Of a stretch of 36,803 nt of DNA, positions 1 through 8,750 are shown piece by piece. The notes beneath the pieces were generated by a model, which searched no databases, was not told the origin of the DNA, and saw nothing but the letters and a program-made list of their open reading frames with translations. The position numbers were made by a program, and so were the translations under genes. The stretch's first letter is position 1. Every line of letters begins with the position of its first letter. Source of the stretch: Hyphomicrobiales bacterium (GTDB lineage Bacteria > Pseudomonadota > Alphaproteobacteria > Rhizobiales > Kaistiaceae); assembly GCA_024222895.1 (NCBI GenBank), contig JAAEOR010000150.1, forward strand, positions 1-36,803, read 5' to 3'.

Positions 1-88
1 GCCTGGGTCGGCACAGAACCATCACCGCTCGCCCTATCAAGTGAATGTGCCATTTCATTCTCCGGATGCGTGGCGCAACAACGCGGGC

Positions 89-1069
89 TCAGGCGTGACG
101 TATGGAGACGACGTTGTCGGAAACCGGCGGCGTTTCATGTCCAAGGCTTTGACACGCCGGCGGTAAGCCTGCATCCCAGCGACCGTAATCAGCAACCAGT
201 CGGTCTCGCTCGATAACCGGTATCTCGGACATTGGCGGCGAAACGCGACGCCACTCCGGATCTTCAAGCGACGCCGCAACAACCGCCTTTGCGGACGGAA
301 CGAATGGTCTGCGCGACAGGATGACATCCCCGGCGAGAATCATCTGCCGGAGCCTCCTGCGATCATACGCTGACGGCAGGTCCATCATGACGCGCAGCAA
401 CCGCGGCATCACATTGGCCAATCCGCACACCGTGCCTCGCAGACCCGTTGCAAGCAAATCAGGGACGTGCGTCTCCTCTCCCGTAAAGATCGAAAGATGC
501 GAAAAACGCCGAACCAGCATTTCGGTGTAATCCGGATCGCCGCCGCTGTCCTTGACCCCGGCAATCATGCCCGGATAGCGCTCGTCGAGCCGGCGGATGA
601 CATTGGGGGTGACGGGAACACCCGAAATGCCGGGGAAGTGATAGAGGTAGAGGTTCAATTGCGGTCGGTCGGTGCGATCGATCACCGCCTTGAAGAAGTG
701 AAACGTTCCGTCCTCGCTGATCCCGTCGCGAAAGGCGCAGGGCGGCATCAGCAACACACCGTGCACGCCCTGATCCGTCGCCTGCCGGGTGAGGCGGACG
801 ACGTCCGGGACAGGCAAGGCGCCAACGGATACGATGATCTTCTGCGGATCGATACCGGCGGCGGTCACCGCACTGAGCGTCTCCATCCGGTCTTCAACCG
901 AGAACGCAGCGCCCTCGCCTGTCGTTCCGAACAGGGCAACGCCGTCGCATCCCTGTTCCAGCAACTGGCCGACACGCGTAATCAGTCTCGATCTATCCGG
1001 CCGCAGATCGACACCGATCGGCGTAGAGGCAGCAACAACGAGGCAGTTGGTGAGGGGCAGTCCACGCAT
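89..1069 (-). CDS. Dihydrodipicolinate synthase (DHDPS/NAL) family lyase
   Basis: A 326-aa class I aldolase/lyase of the DapA/N-acetylneuraminate lyase superfamily. Seen: the GTTGEG pyruvate-binding motif at residues 48-53, the YLYHFP motif with the proton-relay Tyr near 143, and the Schiff-base Lys in GVKDSGGD near 173. Members of this family act as synthases, aldolases, dehydratases or deaminases on 2-oxo acids, so the reaction is not determined. It is divergent from the aldehyde dehydrogenase gene at 1483 and lies near hyuA/hyuB and a TRAP transporter. By inference it is a catabolic lyase rather than the lysine-pathway DapA. The ATG at 1069 has only a weak ribosome site. The C-terminus carries about 30 extra residues beyond the usual barrel. 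The family is secure; the substrate is unknown. Confidence 0.88.
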   Translation of the reverse strand: MRGLPLTNCLVVAASTPIGVDLRPDRSRLITRVGQLLEQGCDGVALFGTTGEGAAFSVEDRMETLSAVTAAGIDPQKIIVSVGALPVPDVVRLTRQATDQGVHGVLLMPPCAFRDGISEDGTFHFFKAVIDRTDRPQLNLYLYHFPGISGVPVTPNVIRRLDERYPGMIAGVKDSGGDPDYTEMLVRRFSHLSIFTGEETHVPDLLATGLRGTVCGLANVMPRLLRVMMDLPSAYDRRRLRQMILAGDVILSRRPFVPSAKAVVAASLEDPEWRRVSPPMSEIPVIERDRLVADYGRWDAGLPPACQSLGHETPPVSDNVVSIRHA

Positions 1070-1482
1070 TCGGAAGGTCTCGAAATGGCCGGCTACCGTG
1101 CAACGCCGCCCGCGCCGTCAAAAGGCAGGATTGATTGCCGATTGTCAACATTTTACTTGACGGCATCGGCCTGCTGTTGTGACCTGTCTGCCAAAGGGCC
1201 CGTCTGGCGACAAGGCAGCTCAGCCCAACAGGTTGAAAACATGGCGCAAAATCCCGCCGGTGAATTGCGGACGGCGTTTGGAGGTCCGGTATCCTGACGT
1301 CGTCGTCAGCCTTGCCCACGATCACCGCGACGCAATGTCAAAGGGCGGCAAGCGGCGGGACGTGCCGTCAGCGCCGAGTTCGCAACACCGCATGATACCG
1401 AGCCGCAGGTCCCCACCGGGATTGCCAATGCCCCTCCGGCCTCGGAACAAGAACGATTGGCCATGAGCAAGGAACAGACGAC
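1070..1482. promoter_or_regulatory. Divergent intergenic region between the DHDPS-family and aldehyde dehydrogenase genes
   Basis: This stretch of 413 bases has no credible gene: the open frames across it have no ribosome site and no recognisable protein. It must hold the promoters of both flanking genes. The notable sequence is the ATTGTCAACA box at 1141-1150, followed by TTGAC at 1157-1161. The second half, about 1200-1470, shows nothing I recognise. Confidence 0.5.
1141..1161 (+). promoter_or_regulatory. Candidate operator (ATTGTCAACA box)
   Basis: ATTGTCAACA at 1141-1150 resembles the ATTGTCGACTAT box in the gntR promoter and the GTTGTCGAT box in the hyuA promoter. GTCAA (1144-1148) and TTGAC (1157-1161) also form a short inverted repeat. 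It is inferred to be a binding site for the GntR/FCD regulator encoded at 8040. This is similarity between sites in one window only. Confidence 0.35.
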
Positions 1483-2952
1483 ATGTCGGCAATGAAAGAG
1501 TTGGTCAAGGGGACGGATCGCTACAGCCAGTATATCGCTGGCGCGTGGCAGCCCTCGACGGTCAAGGAGTGGCTGGAGGTGGAGGATCCCGCAACTGGCC
1601 AGGTGATCGCCTCGGTGCCGCGGGGCAGCGAGCAGGATGCCGACCGCGCGGTGGTCAGCGCCCATCGCGCCCAGCCGGAATGGGAAGCGCTACCGCCGAT
1701 CGAACGGGCGGACCTGCTGAAGAAACTGGCACGCCTTATCCTGGAGAATCGCGAGCGCCTGGCGCAAGTTGTGATCGCCGAACAGGGCAAGCCGCTGAGC
1801 GAAGCCCGTGGGGAAATCGAGGGCGCCGCCCTGTACCTGACCCACGCCGCGGAAGAAGCACGGCGCATTACCGGCGACATCCTTCCCTCCGACAACCCGG
1901 ACGAACAGATCTGGATTCAGCGTGTCGCCCACGGCGTCGTCATCGCACTGACCGCATGGAACTATCCCGCGGCGTTGACGTGCCGGAAGATCGGCCCGGC
2001 GCTGATTGCCGGAAACACGGTTGTCGTCAAATCGCATGAGGGCACGCCGATTTCCGCGCTCGAAATCGCCCAGCTTTCGATACAGGCCGGCTTTCCGCCC
2101 GGCGTCATCAACGTCATCAGCGGCACCGGCGAAGGCGTGGGTCAGGCGCTGGTCAAGCATCCACTGACGCGCCTGATCACGCTGACCGGCAGCGTCCGGG
2201 CGGGCAAGGCCGTCTTCCGGTCGGCGGCAGAGGACCTGAAGATTCTTCGGCTCGAACTGGGTGGCAAGGCACCCTTCATTGTCGCCGAAGACGCGGACAT
2301 CGGCGCCGCGGTACGCGCCGCCGTGGTATCGCGTTTCGAGAATTGTGGCCAGATCTGCATCTGCAATGAGCGCATGTATGTGCATGAGAAGATCGCCGAC
2401 GAATTCCTCGACAGGTTCGTCGCCGCCGTAAAGGGCCTCAAGGTGGGGAACCCCCGAGAACTGGTGGACGTCGGCCCAAAATTCAGCGGGCCGGAACTCG
2501 ACAAGGTCGAAGGCATGGTGAATGCGGCCGTCGACGCGGGTGCGGAGGTTCTGACTGGCGGTGCACGCCTGACCCAGGGAGAGTTTGCCAGCGGCCATTG
2601 GTTCGCGCCGACCGTCCTCAAGGTCGAAGACAACGCCATGGAGATCATGCAGGACGAAGTGTTCGGCCCTGTCGTTCCCGCGATGACCGTCACCGACTTT
2701 GATGAGGGGCTGCGACTGGCCAATGAGAGCCGTTACGGGCTTTCGGCATACGTCTTCACCAAGGATCTGCGGCGGATGATGCGCCTGGTACGAGAATTGA
2801 AATTTGGCGAGATCTACGTCAACCAGCAGGGCGGCGACGTGGTCCACGCGCACCATGCCGGCATTCGCGACAGCGGCATCGGCGGCGAGGACGGCAAATA
2901 TGGCCTGGATGGCTACTTCCAGAAAAAGACGATCTACGTGAACTACGGCTGA
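1483..2952 (+). CDS. Aldehyde dehydrogenase, AldA (lactaldehyde/glycolaldehyde dehydrogenase)-like
   Basis: A 489-aa NAD(P)-dependent aldehyde dehydrogenase of full family length. Seen: the AWNYP motif (Asn160), the general-base Glu258 in LELGG and the nucleophile Cys292 in NCGQICIC. The C-terminal HHAGIRDSGIGGEDGKYG block is close to the E. coli AldA type. The enzyme oxidises an aldehyde or semialdehyde to the acid in the cytoplasm. AAGGAA lies eight bases before the ATG at 1483; an ATG at 1492 is a possible alternative. The gene converges on the hyuAB-SDR operon with a 43-base gap. The inferred role is a late oxidation step in the island's pathway, for example on a semialdehyde released by the DHDPS-family lyase. 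The physiological substrate is not fixed by sequence. Confidence 0.92.
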   Translation: MSAMKELVKGTDRYSQYIAGAWQPSTVKEWLEVEDPATGQVIASVPRGSEQDADRAVVSAHRAQPEWEALPPIERADLLKKLARLILENRERLAQVVIAEQGKPLSEARGEIEGAALYLTHAAEEARRITGDILPSDNPDEQIWIQRVAHGVVIALTAWNYPAALTCRKIGPALIAGNTVVVKSHEGTPISALEIAQLSIQAGFPPGVINVISGTGEGVGQALVKHPLTRLITLTGSVRAGKAVFRSAAEDLKILRLELGGKAPFIVAEDADIGAAVRAAVVSRFENCGQICICNERMYVHEKIADEFLDRFVAAVKGLKVGNPRELVDVGPKFSGPELDKVEGMVNAAVDAGAEVLTGGARLTQGEFASGHWFAPTVLKVEDNAMEIMQDEVFGPVVPAMTVTDFDEGLRLANESRYGLSAYVFTKDLRRMMRLVRELKFGEIYVNQQGGDVVHAHHAGIRDSGIGGEDGKYGLDGYFQKKTIYVNYG

Positions 2953-2995
2953 CCCCCAGCACCCGGATGGCAATACGGGAGACCCGCTCGGCCAC

Positions 2996-3778
2996 CTATT
3001 CCGGCTGGGAAGCGTAGGCCTTGTAGGCGGAATAGGCGAGCCAGCCGCAGTCCACCGGAATCGTCGCGCCGGTAATCGCACTGGCGGCATCCGAACAGAG
3101 AAAGTGAATCGTCTCGGCCACTTCCCGAGGCTCGACGAACCGACCAAGGGCGGTCTGATCCAGCACCGCCTTCGGGTCTCGAGCGCCGCTGTCGATGCGT
3201 TCCTGCATGGCAGGGGTCAGCGTGTAGCCTGGCGCCACGGCATTGACCCGTATGCCGCCGGGTCCGAACTCCGCGGCCATTGTCTCGGTCATCGACTTCA
3301 GCGCCGCCTTGCCGGGCGCGTATGCGGGCTGGGGCGAAGCCCGGAACGTGGTGAGCGAGCACATGTTGACAATGGCCCCGGTCCCGAGCGCGGTCATCCT
3401 GCGGGCAAAGGCCCGATCGACCAGCATCGTCCCGCGGACGTTGACCGCCCAGACCCGGTCGAACTCGGCTATGTCGAGATCCGTCACCCGAACGGCGTTC
3501 TGTAAAACGCCACCCGAATTGACCAAGGCGTCAACCCGATCGAACGCCTCATAGATTGCCTCGACGAAGGTAGCGACCGATGCCTCGCTCGAAACATCAA
3601 CAGCGATGAAGCGGCATTCCTGGCCGGCCTCGCGGATACCCCGTGAAACCGCTTCCCCCCGTTCCGCGTCGATATCGCCAATCACGACACGCCAGCCGTC
3701 GGCGGCAAAGCGGCTGACACATGCCTCGCCGATGCCGCTGGCACCGCCGGTAACAACGACCGTCTTGATTATGCTCAC
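2996..3778 (-). CDS. Short-chain dehydrogenase/reductase (SDR)
   Basis: A 260-aa classical SDR. Seen: the Rossmann TGGASGIG motif at residues 10-17, Asp35 after the second strand (favouring NAD), NSGG in place of the usual NNAG at 88-91, and catalytic Ser141 and Tyr153-x3-Lys157. It probably oxidises a hydroxy acid or reduces a keto intermediate. The start is a GTG directly abutting the hyuB stop codon, with AAGGA seven bases upstream, so the gene is the third and translationally coupled member of the hyuA-hyuB-SDR operon. The C-terminus (CGWLAYSAYKAYAS) is usual for the family. The substrate is unknown. Confidence 0.9.
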   Translation of the reverse strand: MSIIKTVVVTGGASGIGEACVSRFAADGWRVVIGDIDAERGEAVSRGIREAGQECRFIAVDVSSEASVATFVEAIYEAFDRVDALVNSGGVLQNAVRVTDLDIAEFDRVWAVNVRGTMLVDRAFARRMTALGTGAIVNMCSLTTFRASPQPAYAPGKAALKSMTETMAAEFGPGGIRVNAVAPGYTLTPAMQERIDSGARDPKAVLDQTALGRFVEPREVAETIHFLCSDAASAITGATIPVDCGWLAYSAYKAYASQPE

Positions 3779-5569
3779 CTAAGCATCCTTCCGGTTGTCA
3801 CGTGCCCGGCCGAGCTCGCCACGACGCGCCGTCGTTTTTCCTCTGTCGATTGCAAGGCGCGTATTTCGGTCATCGGCAAACACCACGCCATACTGCTCCG
3901 AGGCGACACTTTGGCTGATCTTCTGATTGCGCAGGTCCTCCTCGATCGCGTCGAGGTCGCGCAGGAGCGGATCGCCATAGCCTCCGGCACCAGCCTGCTC
4001 GTGGCGGACCACCGTGTCACGGCCGACGATCCGGGTGAACTTCCCCGGCAGGTCTTCGGGCACGCCGTCCGGATTCAATATGTTGCGGGACGGAGCGCCA
4101 GGCCCACCGCCATACAGTCCATAGGGCCGCGTCGATGTGCGATCGGCGCGGACCTGCAGGATCGTGTCGTCGGCCAGAATGCGATATTGCCTGACCAGTC
4201 CGATGCCGCCGCGATATTGTCCCGCGCCGCATGAGTCGGCCCGCAGAGAATACTCTTCCACCCGCAACGGGTAGCGCGCTTCGAGGGTCTCGACGGGCAG
4301 GTTGGACATATTCTGGGACGGGTTGGTGATGCCTTCGACGCCATCCTTGTCCGGTCGCCCACCCCACGCACCGTTGATCATGTCGACGAGAACGAACGGC
4401 TCGGCCGTTTCACTGTCATAGCCACCGATCGCGATGACCGTATTGCCACCCTCGCCCGCCGCCATGATCTTGTCCGGCGCAATCTTCGCCAGGGCTCCCA
4501 GAACCGTGTCGACAACCCGGTAACCGGTCAGAGCACGCGCCGCGACCGGCGCCGGCATGTCCGGATTGAGGATCGAGTGTTTCGGAGCCTTGACGACGAT
4601 TGGCCGGTAGACGCCCGCATTGTTGGGAACATCCTGGGATAGCGCGCAGCGGATGGACAGATAGGCCGAGGACTTGGTGAAGGAGAAGGTCGCGTTTATG
4701 GCGCCACGCACCTGCGGCGCGGAGCCGTCGAAATCGATCATCAGGCTGTCACCATCAACGGTGATCGCACAGCAGATCGGGATCGGCTCGTCGGTGAATC
4801 CGTCCCCGTCAATGTAGTCGGTGAAGCGATATGTACCGTCAGGCCAGGCTGCGATACCGTTGCGGGTCAGATCCTCGCCATAATCCAGAAGCGCATCGAA
4901 ATAGGCGTTCAGCTCGCGAGCACCGTAGCGCTCCAGAAGACGGCGGATTTCGCGCTCTCCGATCGAGCAGGTCGCGAGTTGCGCATCGAGATCGCCGATC
5001 ACCAGATCAGGCAGTCGCACATTGGCTCTGATGATATCGTAGATTGCCCGGTTGGGCTTGCCGCCGTCGTGGAGGCGCGACGGGGGGATGCGCAGGCCTT
5101 CCTGGAAAATCTCGGTCGAGTCGGCGGCATTGGACCCCGGCACCCGGCCACCCATGTCGCAATGATGGGCGACAACCACCGAGTAGCCCTGAACCCGCTC
5201 TTCATGGAAGATCGGCTTGATCATGAAGATGTCCGGCAAATGCATGCCGCCGGCGTATGGATCATTGAGAACATAAACGTCGCCCGGACGGGCATCATCG
5301 GCGAAGCGCTCGACAATCACCGCCATGGCGTCGGGCACGGCGCCGAGATGCAGCGCCACCGTTTTGGCCTGGCTGAGGATCTGTCCGTTTCGGTCGCACA
5401 GCGTCGCCGAGTAGTCGAGGATGTCGCGCACGATCGGCGAACGCGCCGTCCGCATCACAGTCCCGGCCATGTCGTCGACAATCGTGTCGAGAGCGCTCTT
5501 GAGCACCGCGAACGTGATCGGATCGATCTTCACGGCGCTATCGTCAACGGGCGCACCTTGCTCAGACAT
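3779..5569 (-). CDS. hyuB: Hydantoinase B/oxoprolinase family subunit
   Basis: A 596-aa HyuB-family subunit, the partner of HyuA in ATP-dependent hydantoinases, 5-oxoprolinases and acetone/acetophenone carboxylases. Seen: the N-terminal DPITFAVLKSALDTI block, NDPYAGGMHLPDI, the HHCDMGG metal-type cluster, EGGNTVIAIGG, and the Gly-rich AGAGGYGDPL region near the C-terminus. The length fits the family (about 520-600). The start codon overlaps the end of hyuA by eight bases, so the two subunits are coupled. With HyuA it should hydrolyse a cyclic amide or imide, or carboxylate a ketone, at the cost of ATP. The tail beyond about residue 560 is Arg-rich and variable. The family is secure; the substrate is unknown. 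Confidence 0.92.
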   Translation of the reverse strand: MSEQGAPVDDSAVKIDPITFAVLKSALDTIVDDMAGTVMRTARSPIVRDILDYSATLCDRNGQILSQAKTVALHLGAVPDAMAVIVERFADDARPGDVYVLNDPYAGGMHLPDIFMIKPIFHEERVQGYSVVVAHHCDMGGRVPGSNAADSTEIFQEGLRIPPSRLHDGGKPNRAIYDIIRANVRLPDLVIGDLDAQLATCSIGEREIRRLLERYGARELNAYFDALLDYGEDLTRNGIAAWPDGTYRFTDYIDGDGFTDEPIPICCAITVDGDSLMIDFDGSAPQVRGAINATFSFTKSSAYLSIRCALSQDVPNNAGVYRPIVVKAPKHSILNPDMPAPVAARALTGYRVVDTVLGALAKIAPDKIMAAGEGGNTVIAIGGYDSETAEPFVLVDMINGAWGGRPDKDGVEGITNPSQNMSNLPVETLEARYPLRVEEYSLRADSCGAGQYRGGIGLVRQYRILADDTILQVRADRTSTRPYGLYGGGPGAPSRNILNPDGVPEDLPGKFTRIVGRDTVVRHEQAGAGGYGDPLLRDLDAIEEDLRNQKISQSVASEQYGVVFADDRNTRLAIDRGKTTARRGELGRARDNRKDA

Positions 5570-7673
5570 CGACGGTCACCACAATGCTGCCGTCCAGACC
5601 ATTCTCGGCGCGCGTACCAGGGGCTACGACAATCGTCGTATCGGCGCTTTCGAGCACCAGCGGTCCGTCCATCGCGCCGGAAAAGGCCTGGCGATCCATT
5701 ACAGGCGTATCACGCCGCGGGCGACCTCGGGCGAAGTAGATCGACCGGGTTTCGGTACCAGCAGTATCGACCGAGGATTTAGGTGCCTTTATGTCCTTGT
5801 TCCCACGATCGGGCCCCCAGTTCTGTTCGCTGCCATCGCGAGTGATCCCCGTCGCCGTGAGCCGGACATTGACGGCCTCGATCCCGTCCTCGGAAACATA
5901 GCCGTACATCTCTTTATAGAGAGCGAGGAAGCGCGGCCTCAGATCCGCGAGTTCGTCGGTCAGCCGAAGCGGATCGAAACCCACCTGCAATTCGGCTTCC
6001 TGACCGGTGAACCGCAGGTCGATCTCGAAGCGCAATCCCATGGTTTCGCGGCCATAACCCTCCGTCGCCAGTTCACGCGTCGCTTCGTCGGCCAGGGTAT
6101 CTGAAATCTCTTGCAGGACAGCAGGAGTGATGCGATCGAGCGGCTGATGAATGCTGCGGATATGGAAGTGCTCGACCGAGCCCGACAGCATGCCCATTGC
6201 CGTGAAGACCCCCGGCGCCGGCGGAAACAGGACCTCGGGGATATCCAATGACCGCGCCAGATCACAGGCATGGATAGGACCTGAACCACCATAGGCAAGC
6301 AGCTTGAAATCGCGCGGATCCAGACCGCGCTCGACCGTGACGGCGCGGATGGCGCGTGCCATGTTCGCATTGGCGACGGCGCGGATGCCGAACGCTGCCT
6401 CCTCGATCGACAGGTCGAGCGGCTGGGCGACATCGCGGTCGATCGCAGCCCGTGCCTTTTCGACATCGAGCACCAGCGACCCGCCGGCAAGCCGGTCTGG
6501 CAGAAATCCGAGGACGAGATTGGCATCGGTCACGGTGGGCTTCTCGCCACCAGCGCCGTAACAGGCTGGCCCGGGTTCGGCCCCCGCCGAGACCGGTCCG
6601 ACATAAATCAGGCCAGCGGCATCGACATAGGCTATCGATCCGGCGCCGTTGCCGATTTCCGCGACATCCACGGTCGGCACGCGCATCATGTAGCCGCCTG
6701 CCTTGATGAATCGGCTTGGTGTCGAAACACCGGCGCGAAACTCGTACTCGGTAGTGCGGGTCACCTTTCCATTCTTGATGAGCGAAGCCGACGCCGTCGT
6801 TCCCCCCATGTCGAAGGCAACGACATCGCGTGCGCCGATCCGCTCGCCAAGATGACCGGCACCGACAACACCGGCTGCACGACCGGAGGAGATGAAGAAG
6901 ACGGGCTTGTCCTGCGCCAGTGCGGCACGCGCCAGCCCTCCATTGGAATTGCCAACCAGGAGCGGAGCCGCAATGCCGATCTTCGACAGCCCGGTCTGCA
7001 GAGACTTGAGATAGGCCCGCATGACCGGGAGCACATAGGCGTTCACCACGGTTGTCGACGTTCTTTCATATTCGCGCTGCTCGGGGAGAACCGATACCGA
7101 AGTGGTAACCGCCATCGCCGGATAAGCCTGGCCAAGCAGCCTCTCGGCCTCACGCTCATGAGCGGGATTGCGGTAGGAATTCAGAAAACACACGGCAATG
7201 GTCTCGATGCCTTCGTCCTGGAAGAAGGTGCCAATCTCGATGAGTTCCGTCCGATCCAGCCTGGCAATGACGGTCCCATCGGCGCCTATCCGTTCCGTCA
7301 CACCACGGCGCCAGCAGCGAGGCACCAGCGGCTGAGGCTTGTCCCAAGACAGATCGAACATGCCAGGCGTTCGCAGGCGTCCGATCTCCAGGACGTCGCG
7401 AAAACCACGGGTGGTCACGAGTCCCGTTCGCCCGCCGGTCTTCTGGAGGATGGCGTTCGAACCGACCGTGGTGCCGTGGCGCACGGCGACGATGTCCCCG
7501 GGTTCCAGTCCGGACTCTCTCAACGTCTGGAGTGTTCCGGTAAGGACGGCCTGCTCGGGATTCGTCGGCGTTGAGGCGGTCTTTTGCGAGACGATCCGGC
7601 CGCGGTCGGTGATCAACACGATGTCGGTGAATGTGCCACCAATATCGACGCCAATGCGACCGGTTTCGCGCAT
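5562..7673 (-). CDS. hyuA: Hydantoinase A/oxoprolinase family ATPase subunit
   Basis: A 703-aa HyuA-family subunit with an ASKHA-type ATPase fold. Seen: GVDIGGTFTD at residues 8-17, HGTTVGSNAILQ at 66-77, FDMGGTTA at 287-294 and YGGSGPIHACDLA further on; these are the nucleotide-binding signatures of the family. The open frame extends to 7712. I chose the ATG at 7673 because GGAGTGAG lies just upstream and the protein then begins directly at the conserved first strand; the 7712 ATG has no ribosome site. It forms a complex with HyuB, which starts inside its last codons. The inferred role is phosphorylation-driven opening of a lactam, hydantoin or similar substrate. Confidence 0.92.
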   Translation of the reverse strand: MRETGRIGVDIGGTFTDIVLITDRGRIVSQKTASTPTNPEQAVLTGTLQTLRESGLEPGDIVAVRHGTTVGSNAILQKTGGRTGLVTTRGFRDVLEIGRLRTPGMFDLSWDKPQPLVPRCWRRGVTERIGADGTVIARLDRTELIEIGTFFQDEGIETIAVCFLNSYRNPAHEREAERLLGQAYPAMAVTTSVSVLPEQREYERTSTTVVNAYVLPVMRAYLKSLQTGLSKIGIAAPLLVGNSNGGLARAALAQDKPVFFISSGRAAGVVGAGHLGERIGARDVVAFDMGGTTASASLIKNGKVTRTTEYEFRAGVSTPSRFIKAGGYMMRVPTVDVAEIGNGAGSIAYVDAAGLIYVGPVSAGAEPGPACYGAGGEKPTVTDANLVLGFLPDRLAGGSLVLDVEKARAAIDRDVAQPLDLSIEEAAFGIRAVANANMARAIRAVTVERGLDPRDFKLLAYGGSGPIHACDLARSLDIPEVLFPPAPGVFTAMGMLSGSVEHFHIRSIHQPLDRITPAVLQEISDTLADEATRELATEGYGRETMGLRFEIDLRFTGQEAELQVGFDPLRLTDELADLRPRFLALYKEMYGYVSEDGIEAVNVRLTATGITRDGSEQNWGPDRGNKDIKAPKSSVDTAGTETRSIYFARGRPRRDTPVMDRQAFSGAMDGPLVLESADTTIVVAPGTRAENGLDGSIVVTVDV

Positions 7674-7718
7674 TCTCACTCCGCTCGATCCGACGATATG
7701 GACCTTCGCCATACCAGT

Positions 7719-7747
7719 TTATTGTCAGCAATCGACAACCAAGTCAA
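7719..7747 (-). promoter_or_regulatory. Candidate hyuA-hyuB-SDR promoter with internal operator
   Basis: Reading the minus strand, TTGACT (7747-7742), a 17-base spacer and a weak -10 CAATAA (7724-7719) precede hyuA. The spacer contains GGTTGTCGATTG (7740-7729), which matches the box in the divergent gntR promoter. The -35 is good and the -10 poor, so either activation or a misplaced -10 is possible. The assignment is inference from sequence only. Confidence 0.35.
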
Positions 7748-7841
7748 TTGGCGTGCAACCGCGGCGCGCTCCGCTCAATGTCATCCAAAAACGTCAAGAA
7801 GAGAAGGAAACCGACCGAACTAGTTGATTGGAGATGGTCTA

Positions 7842-7870
7842 TTGACGATTGTCGACTATCTGCCTATCGT
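7842..7870 (+). promoter_or_regulatory. Predicted gntR-dctPQM promoter with operator in the spacer
   Basis: TTGACG at 7842-7847, a spacer of exactly 17 bases, and TATCGT at 7865-7870 form a good sigma-70-type promoter. Inside the spacer, ATTGTCGACTAT (7848-7859) is a 12-base near-palindrome centred on GTCGAC. A regulator bound there would block RNA polymerase, so autorepression by the downstream GntR/FCD protein is likely. The leader to the chosen start is about 160 bases. The rest of the 7674-8039 gap shows no gene. Confidence 0.55.
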
Positions 7871-8039
7871 TCCGCATGTGCTGGCCGGCAGCGTCCTGCG
7901 CTGGCTTGCCTGCAGGCGTCTTTGGAAGAGGAACGTCCGAATTGTCTGAGCCGGGCTGTTTCAGCTAGTGATCGTCGTGCCCGCCGTTCCGCTTGACGAA
8001 GTGGTGCCGGCCTCCGTCACGATCGAAGGACATGCTGCA

Positions 8040-8708
8040 ATGACCACACTCGCCAGCCTCAAGACGCAGGAACGGTTGCTTGATCGACAGGCTGCAAACA
8101 GCATCCGCCAGCAGATCGTCAACGGAACCATGCCGCCGAGCCACCGCCTGCTGGAGGCGGTCCTTGCACGTGAGCTTGAGGTCAGCCGAGGAACGATTCG
8201 ATCAGCGCTGATGCAACTGTCGAACGAGGGTCTCGTTCGCCAGGTGGCGTTCACCAAATGGGAAGTGGCCGAGGCGTCAGCGGCCGAAGCGTGGGAGCTC
8301 TATACGCTCCGGGCGGCGCTTGAGGGGTTGGCCGCAAGTCTTGCCTCCCAACACGCCACCCCTGAGGAACGAGAAAATCTGGATCAGGTCTGCCGGGATC
8401 TGGAGGCCGCCGTTGAAGCCGACGAACGAGAAGCGGCGACCGACGCCGACTTCCTGCTGCACAAGACAATCGTCGCGATGTCAGGTCATCGCCGACTGGT
8501 TCGTGAGCACGAGCGTCTCATCCTCCAGGTTCGCTTCCAGATGTTTCACATCGGCTTCACGCCACGTAACTATCGCGACCTTGTCGACGATCACCGGGCA
8601 TTGGCCCGGGCGGTGATGGAAGGCGACGCCGAGCGCGCCGAGCAGCTCGCGCGAAACCACAATATCGACGAGATCCAGCATCTTCTGGCAGTCAAATCAG
8701 GAGCCTAG
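8040..8708 (+). CDS. GntR-family transcriptional regulator, FCD (FadR/VanR) subfamily
   Basis: A 222-aa regulator. Its N-terminal winged helix-turn-helix (about residues 10-75) contains PSHRLLEAVLARELEVSRGT. The C-terminal all-helical FCD domain carries the likely metal/ligand residues: Asp and His in DADFLLHKTIVAMSGH, and later His residues in DDHRAL and RNHN. FCD proteins usually bind an organic acid and release DNA. The open frame reaches back to a GTG at 7968, but the ATG at 8040 has GAAGGA about nine bases upstream and begins where the family does. It lies 42 bases before dctP and divergent from hyuA, so it is inferred to control the whole catabolic island. Confidence 0.9.
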   Translation: MTTLASLKTQERLLDRQAANSIRQQIVNGTMPPSHRLLEAVLARELEVSRGTIRSALMQLSNEGLVRQVAFTKWEVAEASAAEAWELYTLRAALEGLAASLASQHATPEERENLDQVCRDLEAAVEADEREAATDADFLLHKTIVAMSGHRRLVREHERLILQVRFQMFHIGFTPRNYRDLVDDHRALARAVMEGDAERAEQLARNHNIDEIQHLLAVKSGA

Positions 8709-8750
8709 TCCGCGACCGGAACGCCCGGCGCCAAAAGCAAGGGAGAGACG

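Noticed and set aside
1690-3147. 485-codon minus-strand open frame opposite the aldehyde dehydrogenase
   Set aside because: It is antisense to a clear enzyme gene, has no family signature and no ribosome site; long antisense frames are expected at this GC content.
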